Source of the DNA: Chitinophaga terrae (ex Kim and Jung 2007)
Lineage (GTDB): Bacteria > Bacteroidota > Bacteroidia > Chitinophagales > Chitinophagaceae
Assembly: GCF_900107795.1 (NCBI RefSeq)
Contig: NZ_FNRL01000017.1
Location: 62,001 to 126,000, forward strand
Direction: 5' to 3'
Length of the DNA: 64,000 bases
Both the position numbers and the translations under genes were made by a program. The number at the start of each line of letters is the position of its first letter. The stretch's first letter is position 1. This document shows, in pieces, positions 1 through 9,076 of this stretch. The notes under the pieces were generated by a model that saw only the letters and a program-made list of their open reading frames with translations, searched no databases and was not told the origin of the DNA.

Positions 1-1
1 G

Positions 2-1153
2 CCCGACAATAAAGTAACAGACTTTTTCATAAATGGCATACTGGCGGGTATCAGCGGCTTTGCCGTATTTGTACCACAGATCATGATCCTGTTCGGACTG
101 ATCACCATTCTTGAAGATACCGGCTACATGGCCCGAATCAGCTTCCTCACCGACAGGTTGATGCGGCAGGTTGGCCTGAACGGTAAATCGGTGATGCCCC
201 TCATCAGCGGCGTAGCCTGCGCCGTTCCTGCCATCATGGCTACCCGCACAATCGAAAACCGTAAAGAAAGGCTGATCACCATCATGGTTACCCCATTGAT
301 GAGCTGCTCCGCCAGGTTGCCTATTTATACGATGATGATCGCCCTGGTAGTACCAGACATCCGCGTGTTCGGCTTCCTGAGCCTGCAGGGTGTAGCGATG
401 ATGGGACTCTATCTCCTTGGCTTCTTTATGGCTATCCTGATCGCAGCGGTAATGAAGATGTTTGTGAAGATCCGAGAAAAGAGCTACTTCATCATGGAAC
501 TGCCTGTATACAGGGCTCCAAGATGGGCCAACGTTGGCACAACCATGATCGAAAAAGCAAAGATCTTCATCAAAGACGCCGGTAAAGTGATCGTTGTCAT
601 ATCAGTGATCCTCTGGTTCCTGGCTTCTTATGGCCCCGCTTCCCGGATGGAACCTGTACACCAGAAATACGAAAAATTATTGGCTGATGTACCGGAAGAG
701 TCACCGGAGGCGCAGGTTTTAAACAAAGAATTCCAGTCAGAAAAATTAGCCAACTCTTACGCAGGTATTTTAGGCCATACTATCGAACCGGCGATCCGTC
801 CTTTAGGGTTCGACTGGAAGATCGGTATTGCCCTTATCACCTCCTTCGCGGCACGCGAAGTGTTTGTAGGTACTATGGCTACCCTATACAGCGTAGGAGA
901 AGATCCGGAAAACAATAACGCTACATTGAGGGAGAAGCTCTCCAGCGCCAAATGGCCCGATGGGCGCCCGGTATATACAAAGGCAGCGGGTTTTTCTCTC
1001 ATGATCTTCTATGCGTTTGCCATGCAATGTATGAGCACCCTGGCCATTGTCCGCAGGGAAACAAAATCATGGAAGTATCCTTTGATCCAGCTGGCTTACA
1101 TGACCACACTGGCCTATATCTGCAGTTTTATCGTTTATCATATCTTCAAATAA
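2..1153 (+). CDS. feoB: Ferrous iron transport protein B, C-terminal part (5' end outside window)
   Basis: The frame is already open at base 2, so the N-terminal GTPase domain lies outside the window. The remaining 383 residues are the permease part of FeoB: LEDTGYMAR, NGKSVMPLISG, CAVPAIMATRTIENR and the hallmark SCSARLPIY, followed by hydrophobic helices up to the C-terminus. FeoB moves Fe2+ across the inner membrane under control of its cytoplasmic G domain. The M28 peptidase gene follows after 34 bases on the same strand and may be co-transcribed. Whether a FeoA gene or domain is fused upstream cannot be seen from here. Confidence 0.95.
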   Translation, partial: PDNKVTDFFINGILAGISGFAVFVPQIMILFGLITILEDTGYMARISFLTDRLMRQVGLNGKSVMPLISGVACAVPAIMATRTIENRKERLITIMVTPLMSCSARLPIYTMMIALVVPDIRVFGFLSLQGVAMMGLYLLGFFMAILIAAVMKMFVKIREKSYFIMELPVYRAPRWANVGTTMIEKAKIFIKDAGKVIVVISVILWFLASYGPASRMEPVHQKYEKLLADVPEESPEAQVLNKEFQSEKLANSYAGILGHTIEPAIRPLGFDWKIGIALITSFAAREVFVGTMATLYSVGEDPENNNATLREKLSSAKWPDGRPVYTKAAGFSLMIFYAFAMQCMSTLAIVRRETKSWKYPLIQLAYMTTLAYICSFIVYHIFK

Positions 1154-1187
1154 TATCTTGTACATTTAGATAACTAAATTACAAGAC

Positions 1188-2126
1188 ATGAAATGGTATT
1201 GTTTCTTCCTGGGCATGATGCTGGGAGTACCAGCGTTTTCACAGAAGGTTGTTGACTCAAGCGCCTTAATGAAGGATGTACAGAAACTATCGTCCGACCA
1301 GTTCGAAGGCCGTAAAGCAGGCACGCGCGGCAGCAGATTGGCCCAGTTCTATATTATCGACAGGTTTAAGAAAATAGGATTGAAGCCCTTTCATGATACC
1401 TACGAATATCCCTTCTTCTTTCAACCCCGCGACGGCAAGCGCACCATGGGAACTAACCTTTACGGCTATATTCCAGGTCAGCTTAAAACAGTGATCGTGG
1501 TATCTGCACACTATGATCATCTGGGCATTAAAAGCAGCAGCGAATCACAGGACTCTGTTTTTAACGGCGCCGACGACAATGCCTCAGGAGTTGGTGGCCT
1601 GCTGGCACTTGCGCAATATTTTAAAGAACACCCTCCCCGCTATACCTTGCTTTTTGTGGCCTTTGATGCTGAAGAAGCAGGGCTGCAGGGCGCTAAGGCT
1701 TTTATGAAAATGCCGCCTGTACCTGCCGGACAGATGCGCCTGAATATCAACATGGATATGATCTCCCACAACGATAAGAACGAATTGTATGTTTGCGGTA
1801 CCCGGCAGTTTCCAGATCTTAAGAAGTATATAGACCAGATAGCGGCAGGAAGCAGTATTAAATTGATCGCCGGTCACGATAATCCTGATCAGGGCCATGA
1901 TAACTGGATCAATCAAAGCGATCATTACGAATTTTACCAGCAAAAGGTACCCTTCCTGTATTTCGGTGTAGAAGACCATCCTGACTACCACAAGGCCTCA
2001 GACGAGTTTCAGACCATCAATAAGTCATTCTATTATAAGGCGGTGCAAACCATACTGGATGTGGTGAAGAAAATGGATAGCGATTTGCCGGAGAACAGGT
2101 TTAGCGGGGCAAGAATAATGAACTGA
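1188..2126 (+). CDS. M28 family zinc aminopeptidase, exported
   Basis: A 312-residue protein with a cleavable signal peptide (about residues 1-19, ending AFSQ). It carries the full M28 zinc set: H108 in SAHYDHLG, the Asp pair 129/130 in GADDNASG, E162/E163 in DAEEAG, D190 in NMDM and H268 in DYHKASD. It should be a co-catalytic two-zinc peptidase in the periplasm or outside the cell, removing N-terminal residues from peptides. The exact substrate cannot be read from sequence. It lies 34 bases behind feoB and ends at a strong bidirectional hairpin, so it is probably the last gene of the feoB transcript or a separate unit. Confidence 0.9.
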   Translation: MKWYCFFLGMMLGVPAFSQKVVDSSALMKDVQKLSSDQFEGRKAGTRGSRLAQFYIIDRFKKIGLKPFHDTYEYPFFFQPRDGKRTMGTNLYGYIPGQLKTVIVVSAHYDHLGIKSSSESQDSVFNGADDNASGVGGLLALAQYFKEHPPRYTLLFVAFDAEEAGLQGAKAFMKMPPVPAGQMRLNINMDMISHNDKNELYVCGTRQFPDLKKYIDQIAAGSSIKLIAGHDNPDQGHDNWINQSDHYEFYQQKVPFLYFGVEDHPDYHKASDEFQTINKSFYYKAVQTILDVVKKMDSDLPENRFSGARIMN

Positions 2127-2147
2127 TACATCAATAAGAAGACAAAA

Positions 2148-2177
2148 AAGGAGGTGCTAAATGAAAGCACCTCCTTT
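2148..2177. terminator. Bidirectional terminator between M28 and S41 peptidase genes
   Basis: A perfect 12-bp stem (AAAGGAGGTGCT with its complement) encloses a 6-base loop. It sits 21 bases after the M28 stop and 18 bases after the end of the convergent S41 gene. A-rich and T-rich flanks on both sides suit Rho-independent termination of both convergent transcripts. Confidence 0.85.
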
Positions 2178-2194
2178 GCTATTTATAAGGAAAT

Positions 2195-3631
2195 TTATCT
2201 TCTTGCATGGAACATTCCTTTAAACCGGGTGGATTGCAACCTGTTGTTGGAAGTAGTAACCAACCTCGTTTCATTTGTTAGCCTGGCCATTCTGCCCAGG
2301 CTGCTGGCAGGTACTCCGTTATCCAACAATGCAGCTTTAAGCAAAGGATCATTAAAAGAACCCCAGTCGTATGAGTAGTCATCCTCTGCTTTAATTTCCG
2401 GCGTCAGTCCATTGAAATAGTCGCCCTGTCCCTGGCTGTTCTTCGTTTGGAAAGAAACGGCAAAAAGATCATTTTGTCCCAGTGGAATGTCAATGAACCC
2501 TACCGGCTTTCCGTAGGTAGTGGTACCTATCAGTTTCGTGTTCATCACCGGTTTCAGGTTATTATAAAGCAATTCGCTTGCAGAAACAGTGCTGTAAGTT
2601 ACCAGGAAAGATACTTTAGTAGGTTCCCAGCCTCCCTGTTTAGCGAAATTGGCAGTTTTATAGGTAGTGGCTTCGCTATAAAAAATATCTGCCCAATAGT
2701 AATTGGGGAAATAGGGAAGCGCTTTCATATTCTTAAACAGCGGGCTGAATTTATTATTGCTGACATTACTGTTAAAAGTCTGCGTATACATCACTGTATT
2801 ATTTTTGGAAGCAGGAACAAGCCTGTTGGCAAGGTATTCAGCTGTTTCAACTAATCCGCCTCCGTTGTAGCGCAGGTCTATTATCAGTTGTTTGGCGCCG
2901 GCGGCGGCAAATGAATCGAATATTGAATCCACTTGTGTTTTAACATCCGCCAACGCAACGAAGTTGTTAAAAACAAAATAGCCGATCTTGGTGCCGTTGA
3001 AATCGTACAATTTTGAGTAAAGAATAGGGTTTAATTTATATTCAGCAGAAGTGAGGGTACTGGGTTGTACTATAGTTCCGTCGGGTTTCTTAAAACCAAA
3101 CGTAGCGCTGTTATTGTAGTAAATGGCTTCCGTCAGCAGGTCGTTAGAGGTCTTTCCATTAACAAACTTAGTAGTTCCATTCACGTTAGTCAGCTGCCAG
3201 CCGCGTTTAATCCCTTTTTTATCAGCCGGCGATCCGGCGTAAACATAAATGACAAACAGGGTGCTGTCTGTCTGCCAGCCAACTTCAAAACCTTTATCTC
3301 CTACAATACCTTCCTGTAAAGCCCGGGAGGTACTGCCATCATCAATAAAACTATACCTGTCGAGCGGCTTTTTCTTGATAAGCGCCTCAAACATATCATA
3401 AGGGGAACTATAGCTATCAGGCTTAAATGCAGCCGAATCAGGCAGATCGTCTGTCCACAGGTAAATATCTTTCGTGATGGTAAAAATACTGTCGTTAAGG
3501 CTTACAGGATTAGACCCGTTACCCGGCGGATTGGGTATGGGTTCGTCACTTGTTTTCTTTTTACAACTGAAAAGCAGGGTTAAGACAACCAGGCTGCTGA
3601 TTATGGTTTTGAAGTGTCGATTTCTTTGCAT
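2195..3631 (-). CDS. S41 family C-terminal-processing peptidase, lipoprotein
   Basis: 478 residues with a lipoprotein signal (LLFSC, Cys23), so the protein is lipid-anchored on the periplasmic side or the cell surface. A PDZ-like segment lies around residues 110-180 (AGSPADKKGIKRGWQL). The S41 protease core follows, with DLRYNGGG near 252-259, a nucleophile serine in STVSASE near 350, and lysine K375 in TTYGKPVG, which fits the Ser/Lys dyad of the tail-specific protease family. It processes or degrades proteins by their C-termini; the target is unknown. The gene follows the DUF922 gene on the same strand after 62 bases. Confidence 0.9.
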   Translation of the reverse strand: MQRNRHFKTIISSLVVLTLLFSCKKKTSDEPIPNPPGNGSNPVSLNDSIFTITKDIYLWTDDLPDSAAFKPDSYSSPYDMFEALIKKKPLDRYSFIDDGSTSRALQEGIVGDKGFEVGWQTDSTLFVIYVYAGSPADKKGIKRGWQLTNVNGTTKFVNGKTSNDLLTEAIYYNNSATFGFKKPDGTIVQPSTLTSAEYKLNPILYSKLYDFNGTKIGYFVFNNFVALADVKTQVDSIFDSFAAAGAKQLIIDLRYNGGGLVETAEYLANRLVPASKNNTVMYTQTFNSNVSNNKFSPLFKNMKALPYFPNYYWADIFYSEATTYKTANFAKQGGWEPTKVSFLVTYSTVSASELLYNNLKPVMNTKLIGTTTYGKPVGFIDIPLGQNDLFAVSFQTKNSQGQGDYFNGLTPEIKAEDDYSYDWGSFNDPLLKAALLDNGVPASSLGRMARLTNETRLVTTSNNRLQSTRFKGMFHARR

Positions 3632-3693
3632 GTTCCCAATTTAGATGATAAAGGTATAATTTATAATAACGGCCGGGAATGGTTGATTATTTG

Positions 3694-4341
3694 CTAACGG
3701 ATATAAAAACCTTCTATGCCCAGTTCCTCCGGCAATACGCCGTTGTTGCGAAGGCCAACATTTACACGGTCCCTCCATCTCATTTGTTCGGTTCTGTTCA
3801 GGCCATGATCCGTTTCTTCATCGAACCGGTACTGTAGTTTATTCATTTCCCGGAACGACTCCAGGTACTGGTACTGTATGACGCTGTCATAGTCGCCGCG
3901 GTTTAATGGAGTCTGTCGTAATTTTTGTTTAAACCGCTCTGTCACCAGTTTAGTGATGTCGAAATGTATCTGTTCATGGGCCAGGGCATAGCTGTTCCTG
4001 TAGCTTGGAAGTACCCATGAAGCGCTTTTTATCAGGAAAACCTCGATGCTTAAAGTGATCCTGAGCGTATCGTGCTGCAGGCGGCTATTTCCTTCATAAG
4101 CAAAGCTGCTGTAGGAAACGGCGGCGCTTTTGGGATTCGGGGGAACCTGCCCCTTGAAATCATCCCATTGCAGGGGGCGGGCAGAGTTGTAAAATAGCGT
4201 ATCTGAATTGATGGAATCTTTTACCTGTTTGTCTTTGAATTCCAGGATGATCACTGCGGGTTTGACTGCCGTATCAGTACGGAAGTGTTGATGAAAAGGC
4301 AATATCAACCAGAGCAGCGCTATGTACAAAGAAGATAACAT
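3694..4341 (-). CDS. DUF922-type putative zinc-dependent protease
   Basis: A 215-residue protein with an N-terminal hydrophobic segment (residues 3-17), probably a signal peptide or anchor. The HExxH motif HEQIH (H122, E123, H126) and the preceding LQWDDFKG and AAVSYSSF stretches match the DUF922 family, which is thought to be a zinc protease family but has little experimental support. It is divergent from paaA, 160 bases away, and upstream of the S41 peptidase gene on the same strand, so the two proteases could form an operon. Substrate unknown. Confidence 0.75.
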   Translation of the reverse strand: MLSSLYIALLWLILPFHQHFRTDTAVKPAVIILEFKDKQVKDSINSDTLFYNSARPLQWDDFKGQVPPNPKSAAVSYSSFAYEGNSRLQHDTLRITLSIEVFLIKSASWVLPSYRNSYALAHEQIHFDITKLVTERFKQKLRQTPLNRGDYDSVIQYQYLESFREMNKLQYRFDEETDHGLNRTEQMRWRDRVNVGLRNNGVLPEELGIEGFYIR

Positions 4342-4501
4342 CAGGAAAGAGAGCCGAATAAAATTAAGGTATGTAGATTAATCAATTTCCCGGCCTGAAA
4401 ACTTTTGCGATTCTATAACATTTCAGGGCATTATTGAGGCAGCTATTTTCTTCTAAAACGGGCTTTTTTCCGTAATTTACGATTGACCAAAACAATCGCA
4501 C

Positions 4502-5494
4502 ATGTACGGGGCAGGATATATCTTCGATGAACCCAACAGGAAGCCGTTGCCTGAACAGCAGGACGATCCTGAAAAACTGGCTGTTTTTGAGGCAAGGATC
4601 GCCAGGGGCGAAAAAATTGAACCCGGCGACTGGATGCCTGCTGAATACAGGAGGCAGCTGATCCGCCTGATAGAACAACATGCACACTCCGAGATCATCG
4701 GCGCGCTTCCTGAAGGAACCTGGATCACCCGGGCGCCTGGGTTTAAACGCAAACTGGCGCTGATCGCGAAGGTCCAGGATGAGATCGGCCACGGACAACT
4801 ATTGTACAATGCGGCCGAAACCCTTGGCAAAAGCCGGGAGACTATGATCAACGACCTGCTAAGCGGGAAATCCAAGTATTCGAATGTCTTTAACTATCCT
4901 GCTAAAACCTGGGCCGACGTTGCCGTTATAGGCTTCCTGATCGACGCTGCGGCCATCGTTAACCAGGTGGCTAACTCCAAAGGTTCTTACGGCCCTTATT
5001 GCCGGGCGCTGGAAAGGATCTGTTATGAAGAAAGTTTTCACCTGAAACAAGGGCACGACGCCTTTATAGAACTGGCTACCGGTACCCCCGCGCAACGGAC
5101 TATGTTACAGGATGCTTTAAATCGCTGGTGGCAACCAATCATGCACTTTTTCGGACCTCCGGATAAGGCGTCCAGCCATAGTGAAAAACTTATGCAGTGG
5201 AAGGTAAAAATGGCCAGCAACGATGATATGAGGAACCAGTTCCTGGATATGTATGTACCTAAGATCTGGGAATTAGGTCTTACGCTTCCTGATCCGGCCC
5301 TGAAAAAGAATGAAGAAACAAAGAAATGGGAATATACAGACCCGGATTGGAACGAGTTCTTTAAAGTGATCAACGGGGGAGGGCCATGTAACGAAGAAAG
5401 GCTGCAGGTACGTAAATGGGCCGAAGAAAACGGGCGATGGGTTCGCAAAGCGCTGATGCAGCCAGGTGATAAAAAAGCATTTCCCGTAGCCTAG
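4502..5494 (+). CDS. paaA: 1,2-phenylacetyl-CoA epoxidase, catalytic subunit A
   Basis: A 330-residue diiron monooxygenase subunit. The metal-binding helices are visible as QDEIGH (E94, H97) and CYEESFH (E176/E177, H180), inside the PaaA framework (AGYIFDEPNRKPLPEQQ at the N-terminus). PaaA epoxidises the ring of phenylacetyl-CoA in the cytoplasm as part of the PaaABCE complex. It is the first of four same-strand paa genes. A divergent DUF922 gene lies 160 bases upstream, so the promoter must be in that gap. Confidence 0.95.
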   Translation: MYGAGYIFDEPNRKPLPEQQDDPEKLAVFEARIARGEKIEPGDWMPAEYRRQLIRLIEQHAHSEIIGALPEGTWITRAPGFKRKLALIAKVQDEIGHGQLLYNAAETLGKSRETMINDLLSGKSKYSNVFNYPAKTWADVAVIGFLIDAAAIVNQVANSKGSYGPYCRALERICYEESFHLKQGHDAFIELATGTPAQRTMLQDALNRWWQPIMHFFGPPDKASSHSEKLMQWKVKMASNDDMRNQFLDMYVPKIWELGLTLPDPALKKNEETKKWEYTDPDWNEFFKVINGGGPCNEERLQVRKWAEENGRWVRKALMQPGDKKAFPVA

Positions 5495-5524
5495 CTATCT
5501 CACAACAAAATTCTTAACACATTC

Positions 5525-5896
5525 ATGTCTAACGATTCATTAGATCCCAGGGTCAACAGGCTGAAACTGGGAAATGCCGGGGAGGCAGTAAGGGTAGAGG
5601 AAGGAGAGAACTGGAACAGTTATGAAGTTTTTCACCAGGAAAAAAGAGGGGCGCACCACGAACATGTAGGATGCGTACATGCTCCAAACAGGGAACTGGC
5701 CCTGATCTTCGCCAAAGAGCAGTTTGCCAGAAGAAAGAAATGCGTCAACCTCTGGGTTGTAAGAAGTGCGGACATATTGGCTTTTGATGTGGAAGACGAG
5801 GATATGTTTGCCAACAACGCCGAGAAAAATTACAGGGACGCCAGTGGCTTCAAGGTGATGGAAAAAATTAACAAGTACAAACAATCGAAAAAATGA
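5525..5896 (+). CDS. paaB: 1,2-phenylacetyl-CoA epoxidase, structural subunit B
   Basis: A 123-residue PaaB protein. It has the family pattern EVFHQEKRGAHHEHVGCVHA followed by ELALIFAKEQFARR and the LWVV/R/A/DI strand. PaaB is a small subunit that bridges PaaAC heterodimers in the epoxidase complex and has no catalytic metal. It starts 30 bases after paaA, and its TGA overlaps the ATG of paaC by four bases, so the genes are translationally coupled. Confidence 0.93.
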   Translation: MSNDSLDPRVNRLKLGNAGEAVRVEEGENWNSYEVFHQEKRGAHHEHVGCVHAPNRELALIFAKEQFARRKKCVNLWVVRSADILAFDVEDEDMFANNAEKNYRDASGFKVMEKINKYKQSKK

Positions 5897-6654
5897 ATCC
5901 TGAAGCTATAAAAGACCTGGTCATCAAAATGGCAGATGATGAACTGATCCTCGGTCATCGGAATTCCGAATGGACGGGTTTAGGCCCCGTAATGGAAGAA
6001 GATATTGCCTTTTCGTCTATGGCCCAGGATAAGATCGGCCATGCGTGGGCCTTATACCAGGTCCTTCACGAACAGTTGAACGGAACGGACCCTGACAGGT
6101 TCGCCTTTTTGCGCAAAGAAAATGAATACCGTTGTTCACAGTTCGTGGAAATGCCCAACGGAAGCTACGACTTCAGTTTAATGCGTCATTTCCTCTTTGA
6201 TCATGCCGAAACGGTAAGATATGAAAGCCTTGCCGCCAGCGCTTTTGAACCGCTAAAAACACTGGCGTTGAAGATCAGGGGCGAATTGAAATACCATACC
6301 CTGCATGCAAATGCCTGGGTATTGCAGTTGAGCCAGGCTGGTGAAGAAAGCCATGCCCGGATGCAGCAGGCGCTTAACGAGGCAATCGGTTTAGCCCTGG
6401 GGATATTTGAGCCGTCGGAACACTGGGAAGACGAATTGATCTCAGGTCAGATTTATCCCGGCGAAGTTGCATTGCGTCAGCGCTGGGAGGAACGGATTTT
6501 ACCGGTATTAACTCAGGCGGGCCTTTCGCTGCCCGACCTGGGAAGAGTGGAGCCAATCTATGGAGGAAGGAAAGGGTACCATACCGTTCATTTGTTGCCA
6601 CTCTTAAATGAAATGAGCGAGGTTTATAAACTGGATACGGAGGCCAGTTGGTAA
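5893..6654 (+). CDS. paaC: 1,2-phenylacetyl-CoA epoxidase, structural subunit C
   Basis: A 253-residue ferritin-like helical protein homologous to PaaA (QDKIGHAWALYQVLHE; LFDHAETVRYE; GEESHARM). In the first metal helix the acidic ligand is a lysine (QDKIGH), in keeping with the known role of PaaC as the inactive partner that supports PaaA. The start overlaps paaB by four bases, and paaD starts one base after the stop. Confidence 0.93.
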   Translation: MNPEAIKDLVIKMADDELILGHRNSEWTGLGPVMEEDIAFSSMAQDKIGHAWALYQVLHEQLNGTDPDRFAFLRKENEYRCSQFVEMPNGSYDFSLMRHFLFDHAETVRYESLAASAFEPLKTLALKIRGELKYHTLHANAWVLQLSQAGEESHARMQQALNEAIGLALGIFEPSEHWEDELISGQIYPGEVALRQRWEERILPVLTQAGLSLPDLGRVEPIYGGRKGYHTVHLLPLLNEMSEVYKLDTEASW

Positions 6655-6655
6655 C

Positions 6656-7138
6656 ATGGCGTCTAAAGAATCCATATATAAAGCATTGGAAGAGGTGATG
6701 GACCCGGAAATCCCTGTACTGAGCGTAATTGACCTGGGGATGATCACCGATGTGCAAACGGGAGACGAGATCGTCGTAAAAATGATTCCCACTTTTGCAG
6801 CCTGCCCTGCTATCAGTTACCTGCAATCCAATATCAAAAAGGTGTTGGAAGAAAAACTGAAGATGCCTGTCAGCGTGTTGATCGATAAATCTGTTAACTG
6901 GGCCAGCAGCAGGATGACCCAGGCCGGAAGAGAGAAGTTAAAGAATTACGGGATCGCGCCTCCGCCCCGGGAGCAGCAAAGCGACCCATTGTTAACGATT
7001 GCCAGCCAGGTGCCTTGCCCGCATTGCGGAAGCCGGGAAACTTATTTGCGTTCTCCGTTTGGCGCGACCTTGTGCAGGGCTATGCATTACTGCAAATCCT
7101 GCGGGCAGGTGTTCGAGCAATTTAAACCCCTGGATTAA
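6656..7138 (+). CDS. paaD: Phenylacetate degradation protein PaaD (MIP18/DUF59 with zinc ribbon)
   Basis: A 160-residue protein. The N-terminal DUF59/MIP18 domain has VMDPEIPVLSVIDLGMI and FAACPA around the conserved cysteine. The C-terminal zinc ribbon has two Cys pairs (CPHC and CKSC). PaaD is required for a functional epoxidase and is thought to help assemble iron-sulfur or metal centres. It is the last paa gene here; the reductase gene paaE, expected next to it in many bacteria, is absent, and nadD follows after 80 bases. Confidence 0.92.
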   Translation: MASKESIYKALEEVMDPEIPVLSVIDLGMITDVQTGDEIVVKMIPTFAACPAISYLQSNIKKVLEEKLKMPVSVLIDKSVNWASSRMTQAGREKLKNYGIAPPPREQQSDPLLTIASQVPCPHCGSRETYLRSPFGATLCRAMHYCKSCGQVFEQFKPLD

Positions 7139-7218
7139 GACGGAATACACTGTTTCCCGTATTAATACCTATTTTTACGCATTATTAGCGCCTATAACGG
7201 CAATTTATAAGACGACAC

Positions 7219-7788
7219 ATGAGAATAGGCTTGTATTTCGGATCATTTAATCCTATACACACAGGGCATTTGATAATTGCCAATTACGTTGCATACAATA
7301 CAGATCTTGATAAAGTATGGTTAGTGGTTTCGCCGCACAATCCATTGAAACCGCAATCAGCGTTGTTAAATGAGCATGATCGTTTTCACCTGGTAGAAAT
7401 GGCCATTAAAGATGAGCCGAAGTTAAGGGCAAGTAATATAGAATTCTCATTGCCCCGCCCTTCCTTTACCGTGGATACGCTGGCCTATTTAGGTGAAAAG
7501 TTTCCCACACAGGAATTTGCTATCATCATGGGAAGCGATAGTTTCCAAAACCTTCCCCGCTGGAAAAATTACGAACATATTATCAGGAACTATCCCATTT
7601 ATGTGTATCGCCGGCCAGGCCATGAAATAAAGGACACCTGGGGTGCAAAGGTTGAACTATTGGATGCGCCCATGCTGGATATATCGGCAACTGATATACG
7701 AAAATGGATCAAAGAAGGAAAGTCTGTCCGGTATATGGTTCCCGATAGCGTGATCAATTACATTACAGAGAATAATTACTACAAATGA
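7219..7788 (+). CDS. nadD: Nicotinate-nucleotide adenylyltransferase
   Basis: A 189-residue nucleotidyltransferase. The N-terminal GSFNPIHTGHL supplies the HxGH ATP-binding motif, and ISATDIRKWIKEGKSVRYMVP near the C-terminus is the second signature (ISxTxxR). It converts nicotinate mononucleotide and ATP to deamido-NAD in cytoplasmic NAD synthesis. It ends four bases before the convergent AI-2E family gene, with no room for a separate terminator. Confidence 0.95.
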   Translation: MRIGLYFGSFNPIHTGHLIIANYVAYNTDLDKVWLVVSPHNPLKPQSALLNEHDRFHLVEMAIKDEPKLRASNIEFSLPRPSFTVDTLAYLGEKFPTQEFAIIMGSDSFQNLPRWKNYEHIIRNYPIYVYRRPGHEIKDTWGAKVELLDAPMLDISATDIRKWIKEGKSVRYMVPDSVINYITENNYYK

Positions 7789-7791
7789 TCA

Positions 7792-8868
7792 TTATTCGCC
7801 CTTCTTTTCTTTGTTGGGCTCTGTAGTGCGCTTATAAAGGGTTTTGGGGCTTTCGCGTTTTTTAACAAGGAATTCGTTGCCATAAATATCCAGTAATAAA
7901 ATATACATGGAGATCAGCAAAGGACCAAATATAAGACCTATAAAGCCAAACAGGCTTACACCAATGATCACCCCAATGATGGTAATTAAAGGATGAACAT
8001 CAGCTATCTTTTTTGCCAGCAACATACGGGCAATATTATCTGAGGTGCCAACTACCCCGAAACCATATACCAGGATAGCGATGCCCTGCCAGGTATTGCC
8101 GGCGGCTAGTAAGTACACGCCCAGGGGAACATAAACAGCAGCGGCGCCGATCACAGGCAGCATAGCCGTGAAGCAGGTAACTACGAACCAGAAAAGAGGT
8201 TGCGGTATTCCAAAGATCAGGTAGCCGATCAATGAAACAATTCCCTGGATAATGGCAATTAATGGAATACCTACGGCGTTGGCAAATACCAGGGTGTTGA
8301 ACTCTCTACCCAATCTATCCACATTTTCATCTTTCAGGGGAATATACTCGTAGAGGGTTGATTCCATCCTCCGGCCATTAACCAGCATAAAATAGAGGAT
8401 AAAATACATGAGGGCTACAGTAGTTAACGTGTTAAACGTAGCACCCAGGAAGCCGGGAACGATGGCTGTTATCTTTTCCTGTAAATTTTTAAGCCTTTCG
8501 GGTGTAAGCACATTGAAACCTAACTGGCTGTCGAGCCTGGCGCTTAGTTCTTTTGCCCCGTTCAGCAGTTCGGTTGAATGGTTAGCCGCATAGGAAACTT
8601 TGGACATCAGCAGGTTAACAAGCATCCCAACCGGCAAAAGGATCACCAGGAAGGAAATGATCATTATTACAGTAGCTGCCAGGCTTTTTTTCCATTTGCG
8701 TTGTTCTGTAAGGCGGAACATGTATTTGCGGGACATTACATAGAAGGTAACCGCCCCAAGGAAACCTGGAAAATAGGTGTAAGTTTCCAGGAATAACAGT
8801 ACAGTCAGGAAAACAATAAAAATTAAAAAGCCGATTTGTTTGATCCGATCATTGTCGAGGTAACTCAT
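7792..8868 (-). CDS. AI-2E family (PerM-like) transporter
   Basis: A 358-residue polytopic membrane protein with about eight hydrophobic segments. It begins with two strongly hydrophobic helices (residues 10-45 region and 60-90), and the C-terminal helices carry the family's GLIFGPLLI motif. The family includes AI-2 exporters and Na+/H+ or small-molecule permeases, so the substrate is not predictable. The tail (KTLYKRTTEPNKEKKGE) is charged and cytoplasmic. The gene is convergent with nadD and divergent from the YtxH cluster. Confidence 0.88.
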   Translation of the reverse strand: MSYLDNDRIKQIGFLIFIVFLTVLLFLETYTYFPGFLGAVTFYVMSRKYMFRLTEQRKWKKSLAATVIMIISFLVILLPVGMLVNLLMSKVSYAANHSTELLNGAKELSARLDSQLGFNVLTPERLKNLQEKITAIVPGFLGATFNTLTTVALMYFILYFMLVNGRRMESTLYEYIPLKDENVDRLGREFNTLVFANAVGIPLIAIIQGIVSLIGYLIFGIPQPLFWFVVTCFTAMLPVIGAAAVYVPLGVYLLAAGNTWQGIAILVYGFGVVGTSDNIARMLLAKKIADVHPLITIIGVIIGVSLFGFIGLIFGPLLISMYILLLDIYGNEFLVKKRESPKTLYKRTTEPNKEKKGE

Positions 8869-9011
8869 AAAATGTATTAACGGTAGGTAATGATTTCAAA
8901 AAGCAGACCGATCTATCCCACGATGCTACAACCAGGAAACTAAACAAATTTAATCGGCGCTTGTTCTTAAATCGTGGATTTAACAGTACAAAAATGGGTA
9001 ATATTCATTTA

Positions 9012-9026
9012 TGGAATAATGTTTGT
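9012..9026 (+). promoter_or_regulatory. Shared 15-base promoter-like element, copy 1
   Basis: TGGAATAATGTTTGT lies 50 bases before the YtxH gene. The identical 15 bases occur 47 bases before the small gene at 15015. The TAATGTTTG core resembles the Bacteroidota -7 box TAnnTTTG with one extra base. No TTG -33 box is evident at standard spacing, so an alternative sigma factor or an activator site is possible. Confidence 0.5.
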
Positions 9027-9076
9027 GAAACCTGTTATACGTTAAAAAAATTTCTTCATCTCAAAAAAAACTAATC

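Noticed and set aside
7139..7218. Possible truncated paaE between paaD and nadD
   Set aside because: The gap is only 80 bases and contains no ferredoxin or flavin motif.
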